A stretch of 64,000 bases of DNA from an uncultured Myxococcales bacterium (lineage in GTDB: Bacteria; Myxococcota_A; UBA9042), in contig CAITYF010000132.1 in NCBI GenBank assembly GCA_903896545.1, forward strand, positions 16,151 through 80,150. Direction: 5' to 3'. Positions 38,101-45,553 of this stretch are shown here, one piece after another. Each line of letters begins with the position of its first letter. The stretch's first letter is position 1. The notes beneath the pieces are model-generated. The model was not told the DNA's origin, ran no database searches, and was given only the letters and a program-made list of their open reading frames with translations. A program made the position numbers and the translations under genes.

Positions 38101-41100
38101 TCGACCAGTCGGCGTTCGCGCCGTCCAGAGACCCGAGGATCGTGATCTGCGTCGCGTTCGCGTTCCATTCAAACGCGTGGTCGTACTGCATCGTGATCGT
38201 CTTCGCGCCAGCGGCTTGAATGATCGGCGACTGCAGGCAGGTGCCGTACGCGGTCTTGGTCGGGGTCCACGAGAAGTTGGCCGCGCCGTCCGTGCCGAGC
38301 AACGTCGTGTGGCTCACGCTCCAGTTCGCCGGATCGGACTGATCGGCAAACATCGGGTTCCAGCCCATGCCGTGGAGCGTCGTGTTCGCTTCGAACGACT
38401 GGCAGTAGCCGATATTCACCGTGCAAACCGGCTGATCGGCCGCTTGGCAGGTCGTCGAGCCATTGCCCTTGCCCGCGTCCACGCAGACGCCCTTCTGGCA
38501 TTCCGTGTTCAGGTACGCACAGTCGATGTCTTGCGATTCCGGCTTGCAGCAGAGCAGGATGCCCGACAGCGTGTCGTTGTGAATGCAACCGTGCTGTTCC
38601 GTGCAGAAGTCAGCGGTGCAGTCGTTGTGATCGTCGCAATCCGTCGAGTCGAGGCAGCAGTTGACGATCTGATTGTTGTGGCAATGGTTCGCCGCGTCGC
38701 AGATGTCCGCCGTGCAGAGGTTGTTGTCGTTGCAGTCGATGCCGGAGATCGCCGAGTCCGTCGTGCACTCCGTGCAGTTCGGATCCTGAATCTCGTACTT
38801 GCAGAGGAAGTGGTCGCCCTGAGCCTGCGCGGTATCGCAGATGTCCGCCGTGCACTTGTTGCCGTCAAAGCAGTCCGCGTTGCTCTTGCAGCAGCCGCCC
38901 TTGGCGCCCGTGTGGTGGCATTGGTTGGACTGGCAGTAGTCGACCGTGCAGGAGTTGCCGTCGTCGCAGATCGTCAGCGCGTCAGCGGGACCGGTGCAGC
39001 AATCGGCCTTGGGCGAGGTCTCGCACTTGTTGTTCACGCACTTGTCGACGGTGCAGATTTGCTTGTCGTCGCACTGGGCGTCGCTCACGCAGCAGCCCGC
39101 GGCCGCTGCATGCTTGCACTCGCCACAACCCGTCGCCAGATCGCAGGTGTCGATCGTGCAGGTATTGCCGTCGTCGCAATCCGGGTCGGCCGCGCAGGTG
39201 TAAGGATTCTGCTTGTGAACACACAGGTTGTTCGAGCCGCAGAGATCGAGGGTGTGGCAGTCGCCGTCATCGCACTGCGCCGGCGAGTTGCAGCAATCGG
39301 GGATGCCGTTGCTGACGTGCACACAGGTGTTGTTGTCGGACGGGCACGCCGCCTGAATGGCCGAGACGTAGGTCGCGATGTGCAGATCCGCGCCCGTGTT
39401 GCTCCAGGGACCTTGCGGCGTGGCGCCACCGCTCCAAGAGGCACCATCGGCGTAGACGTCGGTGATACCGGCGTTGTAGGCCTGAATCGTGAACGCCGGG
39501 TTGTTGGCGTGCATCACGAGGAAGTAAGTCGAACCCGCGGCAACGGTCGCGTCGCTCGGCAGGGTGATCGAGACCTTTTGGAACGCGCCCGTCGGATTCG
39601 GCAGGGTCTGCGAGACCGGCTGACCGATCATCTGTCCGCCCGCGTCTGGCGCGGCGGTGAAGAGCACAGCGTCGAACTGTACGCCGGCAGCGACCGGATC
39701 CAAATAGACATCGACCTTGGACAGCACGCCGGTCAGGCCCGCCTTGAACGACTGCGCCTGATAGGTATTGCCGGTGTTCGCCGGGAAAGGCTGCGCGCCG
39801 GCGACGGTCACGTCCAACGTTTCCACGCCAAAACCGCCGCAGTTCGCGACCATCTTGCAGCTGTCGATCGTGCACGAGTCGTTGTCGTTGCACGTGGAGC
39901 TGTTGTTGTCTTCGCAGCAGTTCGGCTTGCCGCCGTCCTTCGGGTAGAGGCAAGCGTGGTTGATGCAGAGATCCTGGGTGCACAACTTGCCGTCCGAGCA
40001 CTGCGCGTCTTGATCGCAGCAGAAGGCGTCCGTCTGCAAGTGCGTGCACGTGTGCGCGCCCAAGTTGCAGTTATCCAAGGTGCAGAACTTCTGGTCGTTG
40101 CAGTCCGAAGGCTTGTTGCAGCATTCCGGCGTACCCGTGTGCACGCAGCCGCCCGATGTTTCACCCGGTGCGAGCGGGCACGTGTCGGTCGTGCAGATGT
40201 TGTTGTCGTTGCAGTCCGCAAACGTGGCGCAGCATTCCTGAACCGGCGAGTGCGTGCACTGGTTGTTGACGCAGATGTCCGACGTGCAGCCGTTGCCGTC
40301 CACGCAGTCGACGTTGCTGTTGCAGCAGTTCGGGTTCAGCGGGTCCAGATCGTGCTTGCACTGGAACCAGCCGCCGGGCATCGCCTTGCCGCAGGAGTCC
40401 ATCGTGCAGATGTTGTGGTCGTCGCAGCCCGCGTTCGTCGTTTCCGAGCAGCAGTCCTGCTTGTCGCCGTTCACCGCAAAGCGGCACTGCAACGCGATGC
40501 AACCGCCGAGCTTGCAGGGGTCGGAGGAGGGGCACTCAGAGTCATCGCAGCAAGCGCCCGCCGGTTGTTCGTGTTTGCACGCGCTGGTCAGCAGATCGCA
40601 GCTGTCCACGGTGCAGGGCTTGCCGTCGTCACACTTCGTGTTGGCCGCGCAGCAGGCGTTGGCCGGAAGAATGTGGGTGCAGACGCCCTTGGCGCCGGTC
40701 ATGTCGCACTTGTCGACGTCGCAGGGCACGCCGTTGTCGCAATCCGCATCCAGGGTGCAAGACGAGCACTTGGAGGTCGCCGAGTTCGGGTTCAAGCAGG
40801 ACTCGCCCGGCGCGCAGAAGAAGTTGTCCGTGCAGCAGTTCTGAATGGCGGTGTACTTGCACGTGCCGGCGATGCAGATCTCGGCCGAGCAGTTGTTCGC
40901 GTCGTCGCAGTCCGCGTCCTTCGTGCACTTGATGCCGCCCGCGTCGAGCGGGTCGTATTGCAACTGCACAGCGCGCTTGGCGCGGGCTTCCGCGTTGGTC
41001 AGCTCCACGCCGCTGGCGTCGGCCAAAACGCACTCAAAATTGTAGAGGCCCGGCTGGTAGCCGATGCTCAGGATCTGGACCATGTCGTTGTGGCCCGGCA

Positions 41101-41572
41101 CGTTGGCCGAGGGAAGGGCCGTCGGGTCGCTGGTGAACAGCGTGGCGCCGGTGCCGCTGCCGCTGCCGACGTAGCAGTGGATCGAGCCCAGCGCGGGGCC
41201 GACCTGGAAATTGGCAATGGCGAGCTGCACGAACGGCAGGCATTCCGCATCCTGCGTGCAACTCATGCCCGTGACCGCACAAACCTTGGCCCCCACTGGC
41301 CCTTGACACTGCGTGCCGGGAATCGTGTTGGTACCGCCTGCGCCCAGGTAGTAGTTGTTCTGCGTTGTGGTCGGCAGAAGGAAGGAGATCGACGGTGCGC
41401 CAAGCGCAAACGTCTCCACGCCGAAGTCGCCGTCTACGCCGAGCGCAAAATCGCTCGAGGCGTCCTTGGGCGCTTCTTGTTGGGGATCCTGGCATGCCCA
41501 CATCGAGAGCGAGGTAAGCAGAACCGCGAACAGCGCGACGCGCGGAGCACGTACAACATGCTGATTTCGCAT
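29165..41572 (-). CDS. Giant MopE-type repeat lipoprotein with embedded lectin domain
   Basis: 4135 residues from the ATG at 41572 with a perfect AGGAGG seven bases upstream. The lipobox is SMWAC (Cys27). By eye, approximately: 210-1055 CDDGxxCTxDxC-type repeats; 1057-1215 a jelly-roll or MAM-like region; 1217-1315 a cadherin-like region; 1316-1480 a glutamine-amidotransferase-like region (GYLVVRPP, then GGGRLYMEGGDTW); 1585-1700 a PPC-like beta domain. From 1710-3815 come about 30 MopE-type repeats (GDCND, NPG, DNNCNG, DEGCDDD, often with DxDxDG calcium-type loops). Within these, about 1971-2070, is a SUEL/galactose-binding lectin domain (SFGNPTGFCGTYKAGTC, then CLGKANC). The C-terminus (3817-4135) has a PPC-like start and aromatic glycine-rich tail. 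It is an outer-surface protein, perhaps a metal-binding or adhesive fibre. Confidence 0.88.
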   Translation of the reverse strand: MRNQHVVRAPRVALFAVLLTSLSMWACQDPQQEAPKDASSDFALGVDGDFGVETFALGAPSISFLLPTTTQNNYYLGAGGTNTIPGTQCQGPVGAKVCAVTGMSCTQDAECLPFVQLAIANFQVGPALGSIHCYVGSGSGTGATLFTSDPTALPSANVPGHNDMVQILSIGYQPGLYNFECVLADASGVELTNAEARAKRAVQLQYDPLDAGGIKCTKDADCDDANNCSAEICIAGTCKYTAIQNCCTDNFFCAPGESCLNPNSATSKCSSCTLDADCDNGVPCDVDKCDMTGAKGVCTHILPANACCAANTKCDDGKPCTVDSCDLLTSACKHEQPAGACCDDSECPSSDPCKLGGCIALQCRFAVNGDKQDCCSETTNAGCDDHNICTMDSCGKAMPGGWFQCKHDLDPLNPNCCNSNVDCVDGNGCTSDICVNNQCTHSPVQECCATFADCNDNNICTTDTCPLAPGETSGGCVHTGTPECCNKPSDCNDQKFCTLDNCNLGAHTCTHLQTDAFCCDQDAQCSDGKLCTQDLCINHACLYPKDGGKPNCCEDNNSSTCNDNDSCTIDSCKMVANCGGFGVETLDVTVAGAQPFPANTGNTYQAQSFKAGLTGVLSKVDVYLDPVAAGVQFDAVLFTAAPDAGGQMIGQPVSQTLPNPTGAFQKVSITLPSDATVAAGSTYFLVMHANNPAFTIQAYNAGITDVYADGASWSGGATPQGPWSNTGADLHIATYVSAIQAACPSDNNTCVHVSNGIPDCCNSPAQCDDGDCHTLDLCGSNNLCVHKQNPYTCAADPDCDDGNTCTIDTCDLATGCGECKHAAAAGCCVSDAQCDDKQICTVDKCVNNKCETSPKADCCTGPADALTICDDGNSCTVDYCQSNQCHHTGAKGGCCKSNADCFDGNKCTADICDTAQAQGDHFLCKYEIQDPNCTECTTDSAISGIDCNDNNLCTADICDAANHCHNNQIVNCCLDSTDCDDHNDCTADFCTEQHGCIHNDTLSGILLCCKPESQDIDCAYLNTECQKGVCVDAGKGNGSTTCQAADQPVCTVNIGYCQSFEANTTLHGMGWNPMFADQSDPANWSVSHTTLLGTDGAANFSWTPTKTAYGTCLQSPIIQAAGAKTITMQYDHAFEWNANATQITILGSLDGANADWSTATVVEATTASANFGPETLDIKLPTSLTGSNGLRLAFCLQGQSTFDVTNFSLDNVCIVKGSKPAMVACPVNQVVPFQAKKTIPLKAKDPDADAILSFQLVQGPSFISLSSAIYFWLDKSWNSTLTINPTTTADIGTHEVKIKVSDGSLYSICTFHVTVTYNGGYLVVRPPNVPVAQGDAIVAGLKAAAPNKVVQHIDDISLYSSFAQFEAVFVVLGVYPDNAQLDEAVAGRFTTYLAGGGRLYMEGGDTWAYDPPTSLHAAFKVTGIADGVDEGIAGEMLGFSIYKDLYTVINGQPKKYSYGFTFDDKLNNNNDSITAKTEIHRTQNLLKSNGANDQPWVQVGHDDDAGFRTVASSVPFLGVMPGPVSLDAPSTMMSRILNFFNNGFIDCLGASDCDDGDECTADTCVKGECIYANTCVCPNTQLLACGDTVPVVTGGTGPGTGASANKFYGCDPTSVFGGKEMGYTFSTTSSRPATLTVTGSTNTAARAFVIRSANGECAPGECIAETGNGVKNFAAAANEVYYIIVDTPAGSPTSLTLQVTCGDPEICSDGQDNNGNGLIDCKDLASCCGDAACGEICDGVDNNCDGKIDEGCDDDGDGWCDLAMTVEGNPPICSQGIGDCNDTAGTIHPGQLDVCGNNKDDNCDNAIDEEGATGCTNFWVDADKDTFGGGNPKCLCVAGPTYNVTKGGDCDDTNKKVNPNLIEVCGNGLDDNCNGSQNDQNAQGCTDFYLDLDGDGAGANTIGNSGKQCLCIASGNYSASVPGDCNDSDKFVHPGATEICNNVDDNCNNLLDEGCDDDADGYCDAQIGYVSIGVTSQQCGQGPEGAIVNLACEPGRTITSVDFASFGNPTGFCGTYKAGTCSGGSTLQAIKTACLGKANCALTVASSLLGDGCAGQAKSLDVQVTCMGSGGTPPGVCPGGPGDTNDNDPTINPAGQEICDNIDNNSNGAVDEGCDDDGDHFCDSAMIVLGAPLVCPAGGGDCNDESVIVNPGVQEDCDTADDDDCDGNLNNQDALNCTVFFSDTDNDGYGTKTFKCFCNAVSLFKAKKTADCQDNNSAINPGAAESCNGVDDDCDGVIDNGCDGDGDGYCAAGKTITAGTIACPNGGGDCDDANFDINPGKVEICGDGIDNNCNGSQNDSGALLCQTYYVDVDADGFGGLSSKCQCAPSGNFTTQVSGDCSDNNATVNPAAQEICDDLDNNCTAGVDENCDKDLDGFCDASKQIVGTPAICTNGGADCDDNNGSIHPSLAQEVCDNVDDDCDGVVDNGCDKDSDGYCDASYAVVTPTPPVCANGVNDCDDYDNTVNPGAVELCGNAKDDNCNGSENDIGASNCKLFYQDGDNDNYGLNASKCLCVAAGAYKAAAGDDCDDANAAVHPGQQEDCATPFDDNCDLDTNDLNAAGCTNFTLDSDADGFGLAGVSKCLCVAAAPYSSPVGGSSDCNDANAAVYPGAAEKCNDIDDNCVGGVDEGCNDDGDKFCDSAMTTVGFPNICAGGGGDCNDTNAAINPGTAEKCDGVDNNCSSTVDEGCDDDADHYCDANMTTVGTPSICSFGGGDCDDTQNLINPGQAESCSTAWDDNCNGDNNDINANGCIAYGVDMDGDTYSDKNKATTCYCHTTGTNTGTNAGDCDDLNNLVNPGLTEFCDGKDNNCNGVIDEGCDDDNDHWCDSSMTTVGKPPICTNGGGDCNDSNVAINPGVNENCATGVDDNCSGGNNDNGATGCITFYLDADNDNYGVNVSQCTCTAVGTYDINVSTGGLLGDCDDTNVNVNPGKTEVCGDNVDNNCNGSQNDANATSCTNFYLDADKDGYGPTSGGSQCQCFAQGTYVASIGGDCNDTKASVNPGQVELCDNLDNNCATGTDEGCDDDGDKFCDATMKVVGATGTVTACTFGAGDCDDTVATTYPGRAEICDNVDQNCSGVKDEGCDDDKDSFCDKNMTVIYAQNTVCTLTTNAATLDCDDTSAVVNPNKAEICDGVDNNCNGQTDEGCDDDGDKYCDSAMLTTGKPPICINGGGDCNDTSATINPGAAELCDGIDNNCTSGVDEVCKDSDHDGYCIGAVVGNPGACPSGGNDCDDSNSNVHPSQAESCTTQYDDNCDGVTNPTTNLTGGTKFYTDGDGDGYGTGAGQTSCYQTGTFTSLVNTDCDDTKAGINPSEFEICDGIDNDCKLGIDQGCDDDTDGYCDATMLITSTALCANSSKPAVGATKQGDDCVDTGIVNGVAATLINPGKTDVCDNADNNCSGTIDEGCDDDKDGYCDNAKNVAVTSPAVCPASTLIGLGNDCNDLDALVNPGKLENCTTAYDDNCDGSLNAANANGCTVFFLDADNDGYGVTANTACQCIASASAPFYRATQGGDCNDASNAIFPGATEICDNKDNNCDAFNTIDEGCDVDKDGYCALGLTVTANNICPNQATGLGTDCNDADKLINPAATEVCDNQDNNCVSGVDEACNADGDAYCSSAKVTVGTPTVCISGGGDCNDANSNINPGKAELCNSLDDNCNGLTDDNPSNGSTFYYDGDQDGEPINSNKTLCAASGFWSYSVAAHAGVLPTVFDCDDNGLACGANCNHVLTESRCDGYDNNCNGAVDEGCNADSDGYCTSARTTVKNSLGNWPAICTSGGGDCNDNNSGVRPNATELCNLVDDNCNSQVDEQASAACANLFPNATGVCSAGNCVQAACKTGYVDSNTGLAGCECYAIDQYEPNDSCPAATNLGTLYDGSNGGSGTLNSGTMQSIQGIVADTNDHDWFTFYGQDYSDVSGGCDHYNVRAVFTTAVSGVVFDVFRGGCPPSASPPAGNTYFNSAPAWPNPWGGGQPSSNQGWNQVCCGQQDFNWFTYFKDWTPAKGGTGHYEEYGECPCSLGDSFQTDAGWNTVMYIQYGGEWGPLGLRRGPWNGYSQVFDQGNSYSLWGGNTQNTGTNYIPGGWDYTKCIDDSAQYYVHVYRTSGIVCSQYRLELSNGVYGGTGAGGGWGYTIGKNW

Positions 41573-42513
41573 TACAATCCTCCTAGGCCGAATGGGCATA
41601 CGACCGCTGCCGGTTAGCCCGATTCCACGACAGCCCGATTTCTAGTCGGCGCAACGAGTTGCAGGGGATCGCAACGTTCGCATGCAGTCAGTGACCGCGG
41701 CCATTTGACCCTGACGTTCCGCCACTTGGCGCACCGGCAGAGACACCTAACCTGATCTGGCTCGCGCCAAACCGTGTCACTGGTTGTTGTCCACGGCCGT
41801 CAAGCCGCAGACAGTCACTGGTTGTTGTCGACGACGGGGAAGTCGCAGACAGCATCGGCGCGCAGCACGTAACCGCGAACCGTGTGGCCTCCTTGCATCT
41901 GCGCTCAACAGGGGCGGTTGAGCCTCAAGGCGGAACGTGGGCGCTGGACAGGATGGATCAGACCCTGTGTTCACGATCACGTGGGGTGCCTGTGCCGAAA
42001 CGCAGGACCCTCCCGCTTGCAAGGCTATCAAAGCAAAGTCGACAACGCAACTCGTTTGATTGTCGACGTGCGGGAGATACCCGAAGGGGCCTCACTTTTC
42101 CTCACAGGCCGCTGCGCCCTACGCTTCCGGCGTACCAGCCGCGGTGGCACCGAGGCTTCACGCTCACGATTCTTGTCGAGATTCGAGCCGGACGCGGTTG
42201 GCGCATGCCGTGAGTGCCGACACGATCGCGGCGCAGTTGCGGACGGTGCGGGCCGTTCGTTTCGGAAATCCGCCGCACTCCCGCGCGGCATTTCCGGACA
42301 GCCGAAAATGCGATTTGCGCGCGGGCGGCATTGAGCGGGCGAATTCCCAGCGTCGCGCGAATCGTCGCGGTGCGCCCAGTGCTGTCGATGGGGAAATTCT
42401 TGGCGTCGCAACCTGATCGCGCCGCGGGTAGCGAGGGGCTGGCTCAGAAACAGAAAGGGCCCGAGGTTGTCGCCGTGTACCGGCTGAACATCGAGCCCTT
42501 GAAGTTCCATCTC
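41573..42513. other. 0.94-kb gap without a recognisable gene
   Basis: Lies between the giant gene and tRNA-Gly. It contains a 38-bp tandem duplication (41778-41853) and a strong inverted repeat, GTCGACAA at 42038-42045 pairing with TTGTCGAC at 42060-42067. AATCGGGCT occurs twice near 41626-41650 in the probable leader of the giant gene. Open frames here have no domains and one overlaps the tRNA. It may be a decayed gene or a regulatory RNA region; neither can be shown. Confidence 0.5.
41778..41853. repeat. 38-bp tandem duplication
   Basis: Two copies beginning CACTGGTTGTTGTC at 41778 and 41816. On the minus strand both can read VCxxxxVDNNQ, which resembles a fragment of the MopE-type repeats of the adjacent giant gene, so it may be a remnant of that repeat. 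Confidence 0.6.
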
Positions 42514-42588
42514 TGGAGCGGGAAATGGGATTTGAACCCACGACATCGACCTTGGCAAGGTCGCGCTCTACCGCTGAGCTATTCCCGC
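42514..42588 (-). tRNA. tRNA-Gly (anticodon GCC)
   Basis: 75 bases with encoded CCA. The acceptor pairs GCGGGAA with TTCCCGC. The anticodon loop is UUGCCAA (anticodon GCC), and the D arm AGCTCAGCGGTAGAGC and T arm GGGTTCAAATCCC are normal. No att-like duplication of it is seen in the window. Confidence 0.95.
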
Positions 42589-42690
42589 GTCGCCCTGCTG
42601 GCCTCAAGCCAACCGTGCAAGCGCGTGGCAGGATAACCGAACCAGCCGATGTGTCAAGCCCGTGTCGCAGGCCGTCCGCATCGGAGCGGG

Positions 42691-44736
42691 CTACTCTGCG
42701 CGCATGTCGACGTTCACCGTCGCTGTTTGACCGGTCTTGATGACGACGTGCACGGTCTTCGACTTCTCGCCTTTGGTGAGCGTCAACGCGTACTTGCCCG
42801 CCGGGAGATCGGCCTTCACCGGCGTCAGACCGAGGTCTTTGCCTTTGGCGGAGACCTTGGCCCACGGTTGCGCGGTCACGACGATCTTGCCTGGACCGGC
42901 TGGCGCAACACGCGCGCTATCCGCTTGTTTGTCTTTGCTTTTCTCAAGCGAAAGCACGAACGTCTCGATCTGCGGATTCTTCACCACAAAATCCTGCTTC
43001 TCGGTCCGGTACCCATCGGCCTTGGCCTCGACGTGCAGCGTGTCACCCAACTTCGCTTCGGCGATCTTGGCGTTGGAGTTGGCGAGCGCCACGACGTGGT
43101 CATTGACCGTGACCGTCGCGCTTTCTGGTTCAACGTGCACGATGACAACCGGCCCGGCCGGGAGCGCGGCCGCCGTCGGCGTCGCTGGTTCCGGGATCTT
43201 GACCTCGACCGTCGCGCCGTCGTGATCGAGCAAGTGGTATACGATCTTCATGCGCTCGCCGTTGCGCGCGAGGATCTTGACCGTCTTGCCTTCTTCTCCG
43301 CCAAAATCGCAGTCCGGCTCGGTCGAGATGGGATTGTCGTCAACCAGAATTTGCTGCGCGCCCGGTGCGTGGATGTGGATGCCGATCTTGCGCGCTTTGG
43401 CCTCTGCTCGTGCCGAACCAACTGCTGGCGCCGCCTCGGATTTCGCGGTCTTGTTGCCACCGCCCGACGCGATCACGCCGATCGCCGCGAGTACCGCCGC
43501 CGCAACGCCGACGCCGAGGTACCAGCCCGTTCGCGACTTGGGCGCACGGGCGACGTTGGTCTGACCACGCACCGGCGGCGTCACGGACGCCAAGCCATCG
43601 GGCAACGCCAAGGTGTGTTCGCTGTGGTTCGCGTCCAGCGCGATCGTACGCTCGTCCGGAATGCCGCGTGCCGCCGGCTGCGATCCCGTCACAACCCGTC
43701 GCTGCTGCGAATTGGACCCTGGCCCGGCCAAGCCGTTCTTGCGGACCTGCTCCATCATCGCAACTTCCGCCGCGACGTCAGAACGAATCCGCGCGATGTC
43801 CTCGGCAAACAGGTCGTGCATGTAGCCTTTCAGGCTCGCCGCATCGGGATCTGCCACCGTCGAGTAGTACCAGCGACGCAATTCCTGTGCAAATCCGGCG
43901 CAGTCGACTTGGCGCTCGTCACGTTCACGGGCCAGCGCCTTCAACACGATCGCGTCCAATTCCTTGGGCACTTCAGGGTTCAGCTCGCTCGGCGCCGGCA
44001 CTTCCGCCTTCAGCACGTTGTTCAGTGTCTCAAAATCGGACTCGCCGACGAAAAGACGCTTGCCGGTCAACATTTCCCACAAGCAGACGCCCAGGGCAAA
44101 CAGGTCGCTGCGGGCGTCCAACGGCTTGCCGCGTGCCTGTTCCGGGCTCATGTACGCGCACTTGCCCTTGACGGTGCCAACGCGCGTCTTGGTCGAGCGG
44201 CTCGCCGCCTTGGCGATGCCGAAGTCCATGATCTTCACTTCACCGCTGAAGGAGACCATCACGTTGTGCGGGCTGACGTCGCGGTGCACGATGTTGAGCG
44301 GCTCGCCGTCGACCAGCCGCGTGTGGGCGTAGTGAAGTCCCAGTGCCGCTTCAATGATGATGTGCACAGCCTGAGCGATCGAGAGCGGCTGCCCTTTCTT
44401 TGCGCCCTGATCGAGCACGCGCTTCAGGTCTTGACCCTCGACGTACTCCATCGCGATGTAAAACAGACCCTCGGCTTCATCAAAATCGAAGATCTGCACG
44501 ACGTTCGCGTGGGACAAATGCGCCGCCACGCGCGCCTCGTCCTTGAACATCGTGACGAAGCCCTCGTCTTCACTGAAGTGCGGCAGAATCCGCTTGATGA
44601 CGACGACTTTCTCGAAGCCCTCAGCGCCAAGGCTCTTGGCGCGGAAGATTTCCGCCATGCCGCCCATGGCAATCTTTTGCGTCAGGACGTAACGGCCAAA
44701 GGCCTGCGGAAAAGTGTTCGCGTTTGCCGAGGCCAT
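42691..44736 (-). CDS. Hanks-type Ser/Thr protein kinase with PEGA-like C-terminus
   Basis: 681 residues. Kinase domain about 14-285: glycine loop IAMGGMAEIF, catalytic lysine VVIK48, HRDVSPHN (151-158), DFG (171-173), and YMSPEQ. All residues needed for activity are present. A linker with Ser/Thr follows, one membrane helix near residue 405-423, then periplasmic beta repeats. The last of these (VTAQPWAKVSAKGKDLGLTP, then LPAGKYALTL) matches PEGA domains that probably bind the cell surface. It probably phosphorylates FHA-protein partners, of which this window has several, but no direct target can be named. The ATG is at 44736. Confidence 0.92.
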   Translation of the reverse strand: MASANANTFPQAFGRYVLTQKIAMGGMAEIFRAKSLGAEGFEKVVVIKRILPHFSEDEGFVTMFKDEARVAAHLSHANVVQIFDFDEAEGLFYIAMEYVEGQDLKRVLDQGAKKGQPLSIAQAVHIIIEAALGLHYAHTRLVDGEPLNIVHRDVSPHNVMVSFSGEVKIMDFGIAKAASRSTKTRVGTVKGKCAYMSPEQARGKPLDARSDLFALGVCLWEMLTGKRLFVGESDFETLNNVLKAEVPAPSELNPEVPKELDAIVLKALARERDERQVDCAGFAQELRRWYYSTVADPDAASLKGYMHDLFAEDIARIRSDVAAEVAMMEQVRKNGLAGPGSNSQQRRVVTGSQPAARGIPDERTIALDANHSEHTLALPDGLASVTPPVRGQTNVARAPKSRTGWYLGVGVAAAVLAAIGVIASGGGNKTAKSEAAPAVGSARAEAKARKIGIHIHAPGAQQILVDDNPISTEPDCDFGGEEGKTVKILARNGERMKIVYHLLDHDGATVEVKIPEPATPTAAALPAGPVVIVHVEPESATVTVNDHVVALANSNAKIAEAKLGDTLHVEAKADGYRTEKQDFVVKNPQIETFVLSLEKSKDKQADSARVAPAGPGKIVVTAQPWAKVSAKGKDLGLTPVKADLPAGKYALTLTKGEKSKTVHVVIKTGQTATVNVDMRAE

Positions 44737-44972
44737 TCAAAGTCCCTAATCGAGCCGGCTGCGCACCAGGCTTGTTCGCGCGCGCTGTCGCCCTAGCTCT
44801 CGACCACTGCGCGCGAATTCGCAACGCGCGCCGCGCTTGGGCAGGCTAACACGCGATCTACACAGTGGCAAACAAACGGGCTGCACCGGAACTAGCGAAC
44901 ACCGCTCGCATTCGCGAGGTCGGCGCTTCCAGTGAAAGGCATCCAAACCGGCTCAGACGAGAAGCGCCGAGC

Positions 44973-45254
44973 TCAGTTCTCTTCTTTGATGTCCTGCATG
45001 AGCCGCGCCCAGATCTCGGAGTCGAGCAAGCCTTCGGTGTCCGCATCGGCAGCGAATGCCTCCCGATTCGTCACGCCTTGGGTGCATTCAAAACAGACCA
45101 TGGAACGGACGCGCAGCGCGTTGGCGTTCATGTAGTCGTCGAGGCAGGTAGCCAACAGCAGGTTGCGAGTCCGCTGGCCGCAGCGGAAAACGTCGTTCAG
45201 GCGACGCGGGCGGCTGGTGTCGTCCAAGGCTACGACCGGGAGAGCGTTGCTCAT
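44973..45254 (-). CDS. Small unknown protein
   Basis: 93 residues, ATG at 45254 with GAGGA upstream. It is charged and mixed alpha/beta, with three cysteines in the centre (ATCLDD, VCFEC) and an acidic C-terminus (MQDIKEEN). No family recognised. It lies 236 bases upstream of the kinase gene on the same strand and is divergent from the metalloprotease-like gene. The 299 bases between those divergent starts hold no gene and no obvious -35/-10 pair. Confidence 0.55.
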   Translation of the reverse strand: MSNALPVVALDDTSRPRRLNDVFRCGQRTRNLLLATCLDDYMNANALRVRSMVCFECTQGVTNREAFAADADTEGLLDSEIWARLMQDIKEEN

Positions 45255-45553
45255 ACGGAGTCCTCGTGAAGTTGCGCTGAACCTGCGCGACGAATGGACG
45301 CGTCAGGCAGCTGGTTGACTGGCGTCGCACAGCCGAAGGCTTGCAGCGCGCCAGGTTGGGGCGACCTCGGCCAATGCACCCAGTGCAGGTGAACAGAGCG
45401 AGGCAGCAGTTGGGCGCGGAGCATAGTCGCCAGCGAGGGCCGGTCAAGAGAAGAATGATTTCGCCTGCAGTTTCGGTCGACTAGCTACGGTTCCGGCAAC
45501 CGCCTGTACACGTGTCGTGGACTCTCGAAGCGGCAAGCCCTACGCTTCAGCCC

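Noticed and set aside
29165..41572. CRISPR-like periodic repeats
   Set aside because: The periodicity is protein-coding (MopE-type repeats), of varying length and without constant repeats and unique spacers.
37070..41617. Plus-strand open frame of 1515 codons
   Set aside because: Antisense shadow of the N-terminal part of the same giant gene; no domain or ribosome binding site.
42028..42558. Minus-strand open frame of 176 codons
   Set aside because: Runs into tRNA-Gly and has no recognisable composition or start.
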